From Thermomicrobiaceae bacterium (lineage in GTDB: Bacteria; Chloroflexota; Chloroflexia; Thermomicrobiales; Thermomicrobiaceae): a stretch of 54,889 nt of DNA. The DNA lies in contig JADBJL010000022.1 in NCBI GenBank assembly GCA_014874455.1, positions 1-54,889 on the forward strand, written 5' to 3'. The position numbers and the translations under genes were made by a program. Numbering within the stretch: the first letter of the stretch is position 1; every line of letters begins with the position of its first letter. Positions 17,611 through 25,878 of this stretch are shown here, in pieces. A model generated the notes under the pieces. It did no database searches. It saw only the letters and a list, made by a program, of their open reading frames with translations, and had not been told where the DNA came from.

Positions 17611-17965
17611 ATCCCCCTTCTCCCTCCGCGTGGCGGGCGAGTCGATCGGATAGCAGGGCGGACTGCATAAGTATGGCCATGCCGGGCCGGTACGGCCACT
17701 CGGCGCGAGCCTCCGCGGATGTGGCCGCTCGGGTGACGTCTGGTGGTGTGCGAGCCCTCGCCAGCTCGTTTCGCTCAGCGCCGCAATAGTTGTCCGTACA
17801 GTAAGCAACGACGGATCCAGTGACTTATCCGAGCTGGATCTATACCGCAGTAGGTCATGTTCATCCATCTCTACGTACTCGGAGGCACTCGAGGGTATTC
17901 TGTTATCTCTTCTCAATTACGTTCATCCAGTGGTACTCTCGATGCTCCATTACGGATGAGTCGAC
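17611..17965. other. Non-coding, AT-richer intergenic region
   Basis: No convincing gene. It contains an inverted repeat GATCCAG (17814-17820) and CTGGATC (17834-17840), and 17780-17960 is clearly AT-richer than its surroundings. It separates divergent genes and probably holds regulatory sites for both sides. Confidence 0.5.
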
Positions 17966-17994
17966 TTGACAGCCGCATCTTTGCTCGCTAGACT
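17966..17994 (+). promoter_or_regulatory. Near-consensus sigma-70 promoter of the transglycosylase-like gene
   Basis: TTGACA at 17966-17971 and TAGACT at 17989-17994 are 17 bases apart. Transcription would start near 18001, giving a leader of roughly 118 bases before GTG 18119. This placement also argues against any start upstream of about 18000. Confidence 0.75.
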
Positions 17995-18118
17995 ACCGGC
18001 GGCCTGCAACGGGCGCGGCGTCGTGCCGGGGACACTCGGACAGGCCAGGGGGAAAGGGGCCTGTCTCGAGCGGGATGGGGAGAGGAAGCGTCCGCGCTGC
18101 GGGAAGTGGGAGGGATCC

Positions 18119-19744
18119 GTGTCGACCGCAAAAGCTATCGCCCGGCTCGTGGCCGGCTGCCTGCTGGCCGCGAGCCTTACTGGCCACCAGCCGGTGGCTG
18201 CTGCCGAGCTAGCCATCGATCCGCTGTCGCTCGCGCCACCCGTACCAGACCTGTGGTACCAGTTCGATGGTGAGATCGTGTTCGAGGGCGTCAACCGCGC
18301 GTGGCTGCTCGGCCCGGCGGTTCGAGCCGTCGCGCTCGAGCCCTATCGGGAAGCGCCTTCCGGCGCCCGCGTGGTCTACTACTTCGACAAGGGGCGCCTG
18401 GAGCTGACCCACCCGGAGCGCGCCCCTGATGACCCGGCTCGGGTCACGGTCGGGCTGCTCGTCCGCGAGATGATCTCGGGCCAGGTACAGGTCGGCGAGA
18501 CGACGTTCCTCGCGGTCGCCCCGGCTCGCGTGCCGGTCGCTGGCGACACCGTGGGCAACGCACTGGCGCCCACCTATGCGGCGCTCCAGCCACTGGCCTC
18601 GGTCGGCGAGAACGCTCAGGCGCGCCGCCAGCCGAACCGGGTCGGCCAGCCGGTCACCGCCTTCTTGCACGCCGACGGGCGGGTCGAGGAGCGTGCGGTT
18701 ACAGACAGCACGGTGACTCTCGTTCACTATGAGGAGACGCTGGGGCACAACATCCCTGACGTGTTCTGGGAGTGGATGAACCGCCAGTCGATCCCCTGGC
18801 AGCGGCTGACCGGCCTACCGCTGACCGAGCCGTACTGGATCGATACCGTCGTCGGCGGCCAGCCGCAGCGCGTGTTGATCCAGGCATTCGAGCGCCGGGT
18901 ACTGACCTATACGCCAGGCAATCCCCCGCTATGGAGGGTCGAGACGAGCAACGCCGGGCTGCACTACCGAGCCTGGCGCGGGCTGAGCGTGCCTGACGAC
19001 CACAGCCTGCTCGGGCTCGCCAGCGGGGTGCCGCTGGGGGAGGTCATCGTCGGCGCGGCAGTCGGGCAGGGAATCGACCCCTACCTGTTCGCCGCCCTCG
19101 CGTCTATTGCGAGCAACTTCGACCCGCTGGCAGTGAGACCCGGCACTGGGATGGGGCTCTTCCAGGTACCCGCCGCCGTTGTCCGGCACAGCGGGACACC
19201 CTTCCCGCTCGACCCTGCAGCCAACGCCGCGCTGGCCGCGCGCGAGCTGAAGCGCCTGGTGAGCGAGCAGAGCGACTGGAGCGCGGCGCTCGCGCTCTAC
19301 CTGCAGGCGGCACAGATCGCCAGCGGGGCCGATCAGGTTCTCCAGAAGGCACAGGAGTACCGTGCCGCCTTTCAGAGCCCACCAGCCTTCAGCACACCGG
19401 GGACGTACCGGCTCATCGGTCGGGGGCAGGCCGCTTACTACGATCCCGGCTACACGGTCGCCTGGTGGGAGCAAACGCTCCAGCTCCATGCCGGCTGGGG
19501 CGGCGCGGTGCCCGGTTGGCAGTTCGACCCGCGGGGCTACTATTGCGTCCACCCCGATTTCCGCCCGGGCCAGCGGCTCTTCCTGGCAGCCAACGGCGTG
19601 GGGCTGTGGTGCACCGTCGGCGATGCCGTGGCGGCCTCGCACGTCGCCCAGTGGCGCAGTCGCTGGGCCATCGAGCTGTCCTGGTCGGCGTTCAAGGCGC
19701 TCAAGCTCGACGAGCGCAACAGCGTCTCGGTGTGGGCGCCCTGA
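18119..19744 (+). CDS. Secreted transglycosylase-like/DPBB protein
   Basis: 541 residues from GTG 18119, with GGGAGG five bases upstream. A signal peptide is evident (AKAIARLVAGCLLAASLTG, cleavage near PVAAAELA). The middle (about 70-285) has two modules I associate with secreted Chloroflexota proteins: one with VVYYFDKGRLELTHP and GLLVREMISGQVQVGE, the second with LTEPYWIDTVVGG and FERRVLTYTPGNPP. Next comes an SLT-like domain (GQGIDPYLFAALASIASNFDP, then GTGMGLFQVP); the catalytic Glu position of lytic transglycosylases appears to be Ala in SIASNFDP, so it is probably non-catalytic. The C-terminus (from YRLIGRGQAAYYDPGYT) looks like an RlpA/double-psi beta-barrel with GDAV and ELSWSAF. Likely a peptidoglycan-binding envelope protein. 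Confidence 0.8.
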   Translation: MSTAKAIARLVAGCLLAASLTGHQPVAAAELAIDPLSLAPPVPDLWYQFDGEIVFEGVNRAWLLGPAVRAVALEPYREAPSGARVVYYFDKGRLELTHPERAPDDPARVTVGLLVREMISGQVQVGETTFLAVAPARVPVAGDTVGNALAPTYAALQPLASVGENAQARRQPNRVGQPVTAFLHADGRVEERAVTDSTVTLVHYEETLGHNIPDVFWEWMNRQSIPWQRLTGLPLTEPYWIDTVVGGQPQRVLIQAFERRVLTYTPGNPPLWRVETSNAGLHYRAWRGLSVPDDHSLLGLASGVPLGEVIVGAAVGQGIDPYLFAALASIASNFDPLAVRPGTGMGLFQVPAAVVRHSGTPFPLDPAANAALAARELKRLVSEQSDWSAALALYLQAAQIASGADQVLQKAQEYRAAFQSPPAFSTPGTYRLIGRGQAAYYDPGYTVAWWEQTLQLHAGWGGAVPGWQFDPRGYYCVHPDFRPGQRLFLAANGVGLWCTVGDAVAASHVAQWRSRWAIELSWSAFKALKLDERNSVSVWAP

Positions 19745-19768
19745 CCGCCAGCGAGCAGGCGCAAGCTC

Positions 19769-20803
19769 TTACGCACCGGTCACGACCGCACGCATGACCT
19801 CGACGGCGCGCTCGATGTCGGCGCGGGAGACGTCGAGGTGGGTGACCGCGCGCATCCGCGTGTGGCCGACCGCGCCCATGCGCACCCCGTGCGCGATCAG
19901 CGCCTGGTTGATCTCTTGCGCCGTTCGGCCGGTGCCCGCGACGTCGAAGAAGACGATGTTCGTCTCCACCTCGTCAGGGTCAATCGCGATCCCCGGGATC
20001 TCTGCGAGGCCGGTCGCGAGCAGCCGGGCATTGGCGTGATCCTCGGCTAGCCGCTCGACGTTGTGCTGGAGGGCATAGATCCCAGCCGCGGCGATGATGC
20101 CCGCCTGGCGCATGGCTCCGCCGAACATCTGCTTGTAGCGCCTGGCCCGGCGGATGGTCTCGCGGTCGCCGGCCAGGACGGCGCCGACCGGGCACCCCAG
20201 CCCCTTGGAGAGATCGACCCAGCAGGTGTCCATCTTCGCGCACCAGACGTGGGCGGGGATGCCGGTGGCCACGACGGCGTTGAGCAGGCGCGCGCCGTCG
20301 AGATGTACCTTGAGGCCCAGCGCGTGCGCCTTGTCGGCCACCTCCTCCAGTGTCTGGAGCGGCCAGATCTTGCCGCCACCGCGGTTGTGGGTGTTCTCGA
20401 TGCACACCAGTGTCGTGGGCGGGGTATGGATGCCGTCGCCCGGCTGAGCGGCCTCCTCGACCTGCTGGGCGGTGAACACGCCGCGCACGCCGTCGATCAG
20501 GTGCGTCACGACCCCGGCCAGCAGTCCTGGCCCTCCGGCCTCTGAGGTGAACGGGTGGGAGGAGCGATCCAGGATGATCTTGTCGCCGGGCTGGGTATGG
20601 AGCTTGATCCCGATCATGTTGCACATCGTGCCCGAGGGGAGGAAGAGCGCCGCTTCCTTACCCGTCAGCTCCGCCACCATCTCCTGCAGGCGGTTGACCG
20701 AGGGGTCTTCACCGAGCTGCTCGTCACCCACCGGAGCCTCAGCCATGAAGCGCCGCATCTCCGGCGAGGGCCGTGTCGCGGTATCGCTGATCAGGTCGAT
20801 CAC
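19769..20803 (-). CDS. Low-specificity L-threonine aldolase
   Basis: 344 residues from GTG 20803 (GGGAGG about seven bases upstream; this start begins right at the conserved VIDLISDTATRPSPEMR). Family motifs: GDEQLGEDPSVNRLQ, ALFLPSGTMCNMIG, CIENTHNRGGGKIW, LHLDGARLLNAVVA-type strand (HLDGARLLNA), and WVDLSKGLGCPVGAVLAG with the PLP Schiff-base lysine. The enzyme cleaves threonine or allo-threonine to glycine and acetaldehyde in the cytosol. Length fits the family. It is divergent from the MFS gene and has no operon partner. Confidence 0.94.
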   Translation of the reverse strand: MIDLISDTATRPSPEMRRFMAEAPVGDEQLGEDPSVNRLQEMVAELTGKEAALFLPSGTMCNMIGIKLHTQPGDKIILDRSSHPFTSEAGGPGLLAGVVTHLIDGVRGVFTAQQVEEAAQPGDGIHTPPTTLVCIENTHNRGGGKIWPLQTLEEVADKAHALGLKVHLDGARLLNAVVATGIPAHVWCAKMDTCWVDLSKGLGCPVGAVLAGDRETIRRARRYKQMFGGAMRQAGIIAAAGIYALQHNVERLAEDHANARLLATGLAEIPGIAIDPDEVETNIVFFDVAGTGRTAQEINQALIAHGVRMGAVGHTRMRAVTHLDVSRADIERAVEVMRAVVTGA

Positions 20804-20902
20804 CGTCGCGCCTCCCTTCAGTCGAGGACACCGTCCGCACACACCACTGACGCGTCTCCGTATACTACCGCAGGAACGTAGGCTCGGACTGGTAGGGCCG
20901 GC

Positions 20903-22105
20903 ATGCAGAGGTCACGGTGGAGCCGCTCGGCGTTGGAGTCGCCAACGGCGCGGCTCTTCGTCGCAATGCTGTTCAATGAGGGGGCCATCGGGCTGTACAT
21001 CACGCTCTGGCCCCTCTATATTGCTGAACTGGGAGCCAGCCCACCCGAAATCGGACTGGTGCTTGGCTATGCCGGCCTGATCCGGCTGCTGGCGCTGCTG
21101 CCGAGCGGCGTGCTGAGCGACCGGATACCCCCGCGCCGGCTCATCTTCGCCACACGCTGCCTGGCCGCGCTCGGCCTGGCACTGTGTGGCCTGGCGAAGG
21201 AGTGGTGGCAGTTGCTGCCGGCAACGACGATTTTCGGAGTCGGTGTGCTCGCGTTTCCGGCCCTCTCGAGCATGATCGCCGGGATGAGCGCCGAGAGCGC
21301 GCAGCGCACACGGAACTTCACGCTGGTCTACACCGTGGCGCCCTCGATCGCGTTCCTCGTCACCCCGGCCCTGGGCGGGCTGATCGCGGAACTGGTGAAC
21401 CTGCGGGCAACGCTGTTCGGCGCAGCACTGCTGACTGGTATCGCGGCCGTGATCCTCGCGACTGTCCAACCGTCGGCCGTCGAGCGAAGCGCCACGCCAG
21501 CCGTGAGCTACCTGGCCGCGCTGCGCTACCGGCCGATCCTCCTCGTCTCGTTGATGATGCTGGGCACGATCACGTTTCTGATGCTCGGCTGGGCCCTCGT
21601 CCCCAACTTTTTGCAAGAGGTTCACGGGCTCGAGTTCCAGACGATCGGCTGGTTAGGCTCCCTCGGAGCCGGTGGGAGCGTCATGCTGAGCCTGCTGATC
21701 AGCCGGGTGCGGGCGTTCCAGTCGCCGTTCCACGGCCTGGCACTGGCGCTGGCTTCGGTGATCGGCGGCTTTGCCGTGCTGCTGCTCGGCGGAGCGATTT
21801 GGGCCTTCGCGCTCGCCTATGTCTTGCGCGGCGGCTTCTTGGTCGCCTGGTCGGTCTTTTACGCGGCCTACGGGGAGGTGACACCGGAGGGGCTACGCTC
21901 GCGCGTCTTCGCTCTGGCGGAGATCCTGGGCAGCGCCGGCACGACGGCCGCCCCGTTCCTCGCGGGCTGGCTGTACGCGGTCGACCCCAGGTTACCGCTG
22001 GTGCTCGGCCTGGGAGCGGCGCTTCCGCTGCTCGTCGCTGCACTGGGGCTGGGGCGTCGATTCCACTCGCCGAGAACGGTTCCCGTCGCCGCGATGACGG
22101 ACTGA
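20903..22105 (+). CDS. MFS transporter
   Basis: 400 residues with about 12 membrane helices. The major facilitator signature between helices 2 and 3 is present as GVLSDRIPPRRLIFATRC, after ARLFVAMLFNEGAIGLYITLWPLYIAELGA (helix 1) and EIGLVLGYAGLIRLLALL (helix 2). The central loop after VILATVQPSAVERSATPA splits the two six-helix halves. The start ATG 20903 has GGTAGGG upstream. A TATACT hexamer at 20861-20866 may be its -10, though the -35 is poor. Substrate unknown; the group includes drug efflux and sugar carriers. Confidence 0.88.
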   Translation: MQRSRWSRSALESPTARLFVAMLFNEGAIGLYITLWPLYIAELGASPPEIGLVLGYAGLIRLLALLPSGVLSDRIPPRRLIFATRCLAALGLALCGLAKEWWQLLPATTIFGVGVLAFPALSSMIAGMSAESAQRTRNFTLVYTVAPSIAFLVTPALGGLIAELVNLRATLFGAALLTGIAAVILATVQPSAVERSATPAVSYLAALRYRPILLVSLMMLGTITFLMLGWALVPNFLQEVHGLEFQTIGWLGSLGAGGSVMLSLLISRVRAFQSPFHGLALALASVIGGFAVLLLGGAIWAFALAYVLRGGFLVAWSVFYAAYGEVTPEGLRSRVFALAEILGSAGTTAAPFLAGWLYAVDPRLPLVLGLGAALPLLVAALGLGRRFHSPRTVPVAAMTD

Positions 22106-22165
22106 GCTCGTTGACCTGTCCGGCGAGCGTGCTCCTTTGCGACACCTGAGCGCCTGGAGTGGGCC

Positions 22166-22693
22166 ATGCCGCTGTTGCACCGGTCATCCGATCAGCGCGA
22201 CGACTCGCGGCCGACGACGGCGATGCTGCGCGCTGCACGCTCGCGCGAGTGGGCCGCCTGCTTTCCAGGCGAAGCGAGCGAGGAGGCCTATCGCGCGACC
22301 TTGTTGCGCTACTCGCCGTTGCCCTGGCCGGTGGTACAGGCGGCCCAGGGCGACCTTTTGCGGCTGCTGATCGGCCGGGTGCCGGCCGACCTCGGGGTTC
22401 CGACGCTCCTGGCCATCACCGCGCTCACACACGGGCACCCGAAACCGGACGCGGCGGCGAAGGCCGCGCTGGCGACGATCCTCAACGACCTGAGACCGGC
22501 CCACGCCCGCACGATCCTGGCCGGGCTGGCCGATGCCTGGAACAATGCGGAGCGAGCGGCCTACGACCGACGCGGCGCGCTGGTCGCACAGGAGCTCGCG
22601 CGGACGGCGCGCCGGCTGGTGACCGCCGGGGCCGACGCGGATGGAGCGATCTCGACGCTGATGGAGCAGCTCGAGCTCGACCACTGGTGGTAG
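22166..22693 (+). CDS. Hypothetical helical protein
   Basis: 175 residues from ATG 22166 (TGGAGTGGGCC upstream). I do not recognise the family. The composition is helical and Ala/Leu-rich, without signal peptide or membrane helices; parts such as DLGVPTLLAITALTHGHPKPDAAAKAALATILNDLRPAHARTI could form HEAT-like helical pairs. The chain ends EQLELDHWW. It lies between the MFS gene (60-base gap) and the FHA gene (89-base gap) on the same strand, so it may be expressed with either. Competing frames on both strands exist, but this one has a ribosome site and plausible amino acid composition. Confidence 0.55.
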   Translation: MPLLHRSSDQRDDSRPTTAMLRAARSREWAACFPGEASEEAYRATLLRYSPLPWPVVQAAQGDLLRLLIGRVPADLGVPTLLAITALTHGHPKPDAAAKAALATILNDLRPAHARTILAGLADAWNNAERAAYDRRGALVAQELARTARRLVTAGADADGAISTLMEQLELDHWW

Positions 22694-22782
22694 TCAGCCG
22701 GCGTGGAGAGCAGGGCAAACCGAGCAGCACGACGAGCCGAACCTGACGTATACTGTCGGGTACAGGGTAGGAGGGCGGCACC

Positions 22783-23364
22783 GTGAGCGGGCAGACGTGG
22801 CTGGCCGTAGGCTTCGTCATCCTGGCCGTGATCTGGCTGGCCGAACTTGTCGCCGTCCACCGGTGGGCGCCACGCGTCGGGCGAGACCCGTTGCTGATGG
22901 TCTCCGGCGCGGCGCTCTTCTTCGTCCTGGCGCTCCCGATCGCCAAGTCTGCGCCCGACCTGGTCGAGCAGGTCGGACGTTTCTGGGAGACGCTGACCCG
23001 CCTCCTGAGCCGGAGCAGATCGCGGAGTCTCCAGGCCATGCCCCGGCTGGTCATGCCTGGCCGCACGGTTCTGCTCGTGCAGGAGCGGATCAAGATCGGG
23101 CGCTACCCGAACAACGATATTGTCATCGATCACCCGACGGTCTCGGCGTACCATGCCGAACTGATCCGCCGGCCGGACGGTCGCTACGAGCTGGTCGACC
23201 GGGAGAGCCGGAACGGGACGCGCATCAATGGCACACCAGTGCGCAGCGCTGTCCTCAAACACGGTGACCAGATCACGCTCGGGGCGATTACCGTGCACTT
23301 CTTGGCGACGTCGATGACGGAGGAGGCGCTGAACCGCGGAGGGGTGCCCCTGGGCCGGCGTTGA
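22783..23364 (+). CDS. Membrane-anchored FHA-domain protein
   Basis: 193 residues from GTG 22783, preceded by GTAGGAGGGCGGCACC. Two N-terminal hydrophobic segments (WLAVGFVILAVIWLAELVAV and LLMVSGAALFFVLALPI) anchor the protein; a basic linker follows (SRSRSRSLQ). The FHA domain spans about 100-180: VQERIKIGRYPNNDIVIDHPTVSAYHAEL, then ELVDRESRNGTRINGTPVRSAVLKHGDQITLG. It retains the GR, S..H and NGT residues that bind phosphothreonine. Such proteins recruit Ser/Thr-phosphorylated partners at the membrane. No kinase gene is in this window. A TATACT hexamer lies about 30 bases upstream of the start. Confidence 0.88.
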   Translation: MSGQTWLAVGFVILAVIWLAELVAVHRWAPRVGRDPLLMVSGAALFFVLALPIAKSAPDLVEQVGRFWETLTRLLSRSRSRSLQAMPRLVMPGRTVLLVQERIKIGRYPNNDIVIDHPTVSAYHAELIRRPDGRYELVDRESRNGTRINGTPVRSAVLKHGDQITLGAITVHFLATSMTEEALNRGGVPLGRR

Positions 23365-23403
23365 GGCAAGCGCTCGGCCCCGACGAGCCCGCGAAAAAGC
23401 GCA

Positions 23404-23434
23404 ACGCCGCCTGATGAGGGCGACCAGGCGGCGT
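23404..23434. terminator. Bidirectional hairpin between FHA and zinc-ribbon genes
   Basis: A perfect 10-base stem, ACGCCGCCTG (23404-23413) with CAGGCGGCGT (23425-23434), encloses an 11-base loop. On the minus strand it is followed a few bases on by five Ts. It lies between two convergent genes. Confidence 0.75.
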
Positions 23435-23457
23435 CTACGCGCTGAGGGGTAAACGGT

Positions 23458-23802
23458 CTAGTAGCTGGCGTTGAGCTGCCGGCGGGCTCGGAAGCAGTCC
23501 GAGCAGTAGACCGGCCGATCCTCCCGCGGGAGGAAAGGCACCATCGTCTCGCGGCCGCAGTCGCTGCAGATCGCGTGATACATCGGGCGATCTGCGCGCG
23601 GCTCGCGCGCTCGGTAGCTCGAGGCCCCCGTGTCACCGCGGCCGCTGCGGCGCGCCCGGTTCGCCTGGCGGCAGGCGGGGCACCTGGTCGGCTCGTTGGT
23701 GAAGCCCTTGTCAGCGTAGAACTGCTGCTCACCTGCGGTGAACACGAAGGTGGTGCCGCAGTCGCGACAGGTGAGGGTCTTGTCGGCGAAGGAATAACTC
23801 AT
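23458..23802 (-). CDS. Zinc-ribbon domain protein (zf-trcl type plus CxxC repeat)
   Basis: 114 residues from ATG 23802, with AAGGAG about 11 bases upstream. Two treble-clef zinc ribbons: the first is TCRDCGTTFVFTAGEQQFYADKGF followed by RCPACRQ, the second ICSDCGRETMVPF followed by YCSDCFRARR. The first matches the probable zinc-binding domain (zf-trcl) and the second resembles the C-terminal CxDC repeat of the same family, which is frequent in Chloroflexota. The linker is basic and disordered (RARRSGRGDTGASSYRAREPRAD). It may bind nucleic acid or ribosomes; no function is proven. Ends at the shared hairpin with the FHA gene. Confidence 0.85.
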   Translation of the reverse strand: MSYSFADKTLTCRDCGTTFVFTAGEQQFYADKGFTNEPTRCPACRQANRARRSGRGDTGASSYRAREPRADRPMYHAICSDCGRETMVPFLPREDRPVYCSDCFRARRQLNASY

Positions 23803-23957
23803 CTCGGCGAATACTCCTTGGGTTCCAGGCCAGAGACCTGCGTCTCTAGCCGCAACGGATCAGACTCTTCACGGCTTGGGGGTTTTCTCGCTGAGATGAG
23901 TTCGGGGAGACAGGCCCTCGCTGTCGCCTCGAGCCACGCGCGGAAACCCTTGGCCAT
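23799..23957 (-). CDS. Possible 52-residue small protein upstream of zinc-ribbon gene
   Basis: A frame from ATG 23957 ends in a TGA that overlaps the zinc-ribbon start codon by four bases (ATGA), suggesting possible coupling. It begins MAKGFRAWLEATARACLPEL and is charged, without membrane segments. The frame is open further upstream. Coding character is weak and the ribosome site (GTGGAG) is close to the ATG, so this may be chance. The remainder of the intergenic region, 23958-24231, is AT-richer and holds no other gene that I can support. Confidence 0.25.
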   Translation of the reverse strand: MAKGFRAWLEATARACLPELISARKPPSREESDPLRLETQVSGLEPKEYSPR

Positions 23958-24231
23958 CGACTCCACTTTATCATATATCTCGCCAAAGCGCAACAGAGAC
24001 CGCCGCTCATCTCTTGACGTCTGCGCATCGTTGACCGATAAGCGTTGGCAACCGGGAGGCGAGCACGACGCGGCTGCGCGCAGCACCCGCCGAGAGGCCC
24101 AGGCGCACATGATCCTCGGCCGGGGCTAGGAACAATTTCCTACACTCGCATACCCCTCAGGCGTGTAAGGTGCCACTCGGTCACGCGTTTCCCAGGGTGA
24201 GCGTTCGCTGAGCAGAGCGGGGAGGAACGCG

Positions 24232-25128
24232 ATGGTCGCGAGGAGAGACCTCGATCGGGCTGACCCGGTCATCGATGCCCTGGAGCGATCCGCGGCCCGG
24301 CTCGATGCCGACCTGCTGGCGAGACCGACACCAGCGTTTCGCTCGCATGGGCGCGCGGTGCTGCTGCGCTCGGGGGAACCTTCATCTGGCGGGAGGCCGG
24401 TTTCGCTCTCCCGGCGGCTCGCCGTGGCCGGTGTCGCCGTGCTCGCGTTCGGACTGGTCTCGATGCCGGCGCTCGCCGGGCCTGGCGGCTTCGGGAGCAC
24501 CTTCTCCACTGTAGCAGCCGGCGTCCGACTCGCCATCAGCGGCGAGAAGGGCGCTGAGCTGACCGCCGACACGGCAGCCAGCAGCACCGACCAGATCGAG
24601 CTGCTGCAGGAGGAGACTCCGACGCCGGAGCCGACGGGCACACCGGAGCCAGCAGAGACGCCTGAGTCGGCAGTACCAGAGTCCACGAACGGGCGGCCAA
24701 GCACGCATGGTCAGAGCGTGAGCCAGGTTGCGCGCGACAACCACGGCGCCCAGGTCTCGGCCGTGGCCACCTCGAACGCGAGCGGTAGCGAGGCCGACCA
24801 CGGCCAACAGGTCAGCGAAGTCGCGCAGGAGAACCATGGGGCCGAGGTCTCGGCGGTAGCGACCTCAAACGAGCCCGGCGACGAGGCCAACCACGGCCAG
24901 CAGGTGAGCGCAGTGGCGCGCGACAACCACGGGGCACAGGTCTCCGAAGTCGCGACATCGAAGGGCGATGAGCACCAGGAAGGTGAGCAGGAGGAGCAGC
25001 CTGTCCGCGATGTCGCCCGCGACAACCACGGCGCCCAGGTGAGCGAGACGGCGAAGTCCGGCAAGCCGGCTGGCCCGCCGAGCGGCGGCGAGGACGAGGA
25101 CGGGCAGGATGAGACCAGCGGGGAGTGA
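24232..25128 (+). CDS. Single-pass membrane protein with HG-x-x-V-S-x-V-A repeats, partner of ECF sigma factor
   Basis: 298 residues from ATG 24232 (GGGGAGGAACGCG upstream). Residues 1-60 are charged and probably cytosolic, resembling the N-terminus of membrane-bound anti-sigma-like proteins (LDRADPVIDALERSAARLDA). One membrane helix follows (about 62-82). After a Pro/Glu/Thr-rich stalk (129-150), residues 158-276 contain repeats built on [N/D]HG[A/Q]xVSxVA, with seven recognisable copies and one degenerate copy. The tail is acidic. The stop overlaps the start of the sigma factor gene (GTGA at 25125-25128). I infer an anti-sigma or sensor role for the cytosolic part and a surface role for the repeats; I cannot name the family. 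Confidence 0.75.
   Translation: MVARRDLDRADPVIDALERSAARLDADLLARPTPAFRSHGRAVLLRSGEPSSGGRPVSLSRRLAVAGVAVLAFGLVSMPALAGPGGFGSTFSTVAAGVRLAISGEKGAELTADTAASSTDQIELLQEETPTPEPTGTPEPAETPESAVPESTNGRPSTHGQSVSQVARDNHGAQVSAVATSNASGSEADHGQQVSEVAQENHGAEVSAVATSNEPGDEANHGQQVSAVARDNHGAQVSEVATSKGDEHQEGEQEEQPVRDVARDNHGAQVSETAKSGKPAGPPSGGEDEDGQDETSGE
24706..25059 (+). repeat. In-frame coding repeats (about 33-93 base spacing)
   Basis: Imperfect DNA repeats encoding the HG..VS.VA motif. The sequence GACAACCACGG recurs at three places within the array with few substitutions. Copies start at protein residues about 159, 171, 190, 202, 221, 233 and 266, alternating between a long (RD/QE-ending) and a short (TS-ending) version, so the true unit is a pair of about 31 residues. 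Confidence 0.7.
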
Positions 25129-25865
25129 TCGGCACGACGCGGACGGCGGGGACGATGGCACCGAGCCTTCGCCTCGGAGGTCAAGCCGGCGTGGCTGGAG
25201 CCTCTGCCGCTCCGGCTATGCCGGGAGAGCAGCGCGAGCTCGATGAGCGGGTGCTCGTCGATGCGGCGATCCAGGGGGATGTGGAGGCCTTTGCAGCGCT
25301 CTACGACCGTCACGTCGACCGCGTCTACCGGCACTGCTACTATCGCACCGGCCACCGCGCCGACGCCGAAGACTTGACCCAAGAGACCTTCCTGCGTGCC
25401 TGGCGAGCGATCGGCCGCTACCGCAGGACTGGCGCACCCTTCATCGCCTGGCTGCTGGTCATCAGCGACCGGCTGGCAGCCAGCCGGCAGCGGAAGCTCC
25501 GCCGTCTCCTCACGGTTGCTGCCGAGGAGATTCCACTCTCGCAGTGCCGGTACGAGGATCCGGAGAGGACGGTGATCACCTGGCTGGCCTGCGATGAAGT
25601 CCGCCGGGCCATCCTTCAGCTCCGGCCGGAGCGCCAGCAGGTCATCATCCTGCGCTTCATCGACGGCCTCTCGGTCGCCGAAGTGGCGGCAGCGCTGGGA
25701 AAGAGCGAAGCCAACGTTTCGGTTATCCAGCACCGGGCGCTGGCCGACCTGCGCCGGCTGCTCGAGCTGTCGCCAGACGATCAGGCCGCGCCCCGCGGGC
25801 AGAGCCGGTTCATCCGGCGGCTGGGCGAGGCGGTGATGCCGGCTGCCCGCGAGCGACAGCCGTGA
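25125..25865 (+). CDS. ECF-type RNA polymerase sigma factor
   Basis: 246 residues from GTG 25125, or shorter if ATG 25155 or 25218 is used. Region 2 lies around LVDAAIQGDVEAFAALYDRHVDRVYRHCYYRTG and RADAEDLTQETFLRAWRAIGRYR; region 4 is AILQLRPERQQVIILRFIDGLSVAEVAAALGKSEANVSVIQHRALADLRRLL with a clear helix-turn-helix. There is no region 1 or 3. The GTG start overlaps the stop of the repeat-protein gene by four bases, so the membrane protein and sigma factor are translationally coupled, with the usual order of sigma first reversed. The first 30 residues are probably dispensable, and a start at one of the ATGs is equally likely. Confidence 0.92.
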   Translation: MIGTTRTAGTMAPSLRLGGQAGVAGASAAPAMPGEQRELDERVLVDAAIQGDVEAFAALYDRHVDRVYRHCYYRTGHRADAEDLTQETFLRAWRAIGRYRRTGAPFIAWLLVISDRLAASRQRKLRRLLTVAAEEIPLSQCRYEDPERTVITWLACDEVRRAILQLRPERQQVIILRFIDGLSVAEVAAALGKSEANVSVIQHRALADLRRLLELSPDDQAAPRGQSRFIRRLGEAVMPAARERQP

Positions 25866-25878
25866 CCGGCACGGCCGG

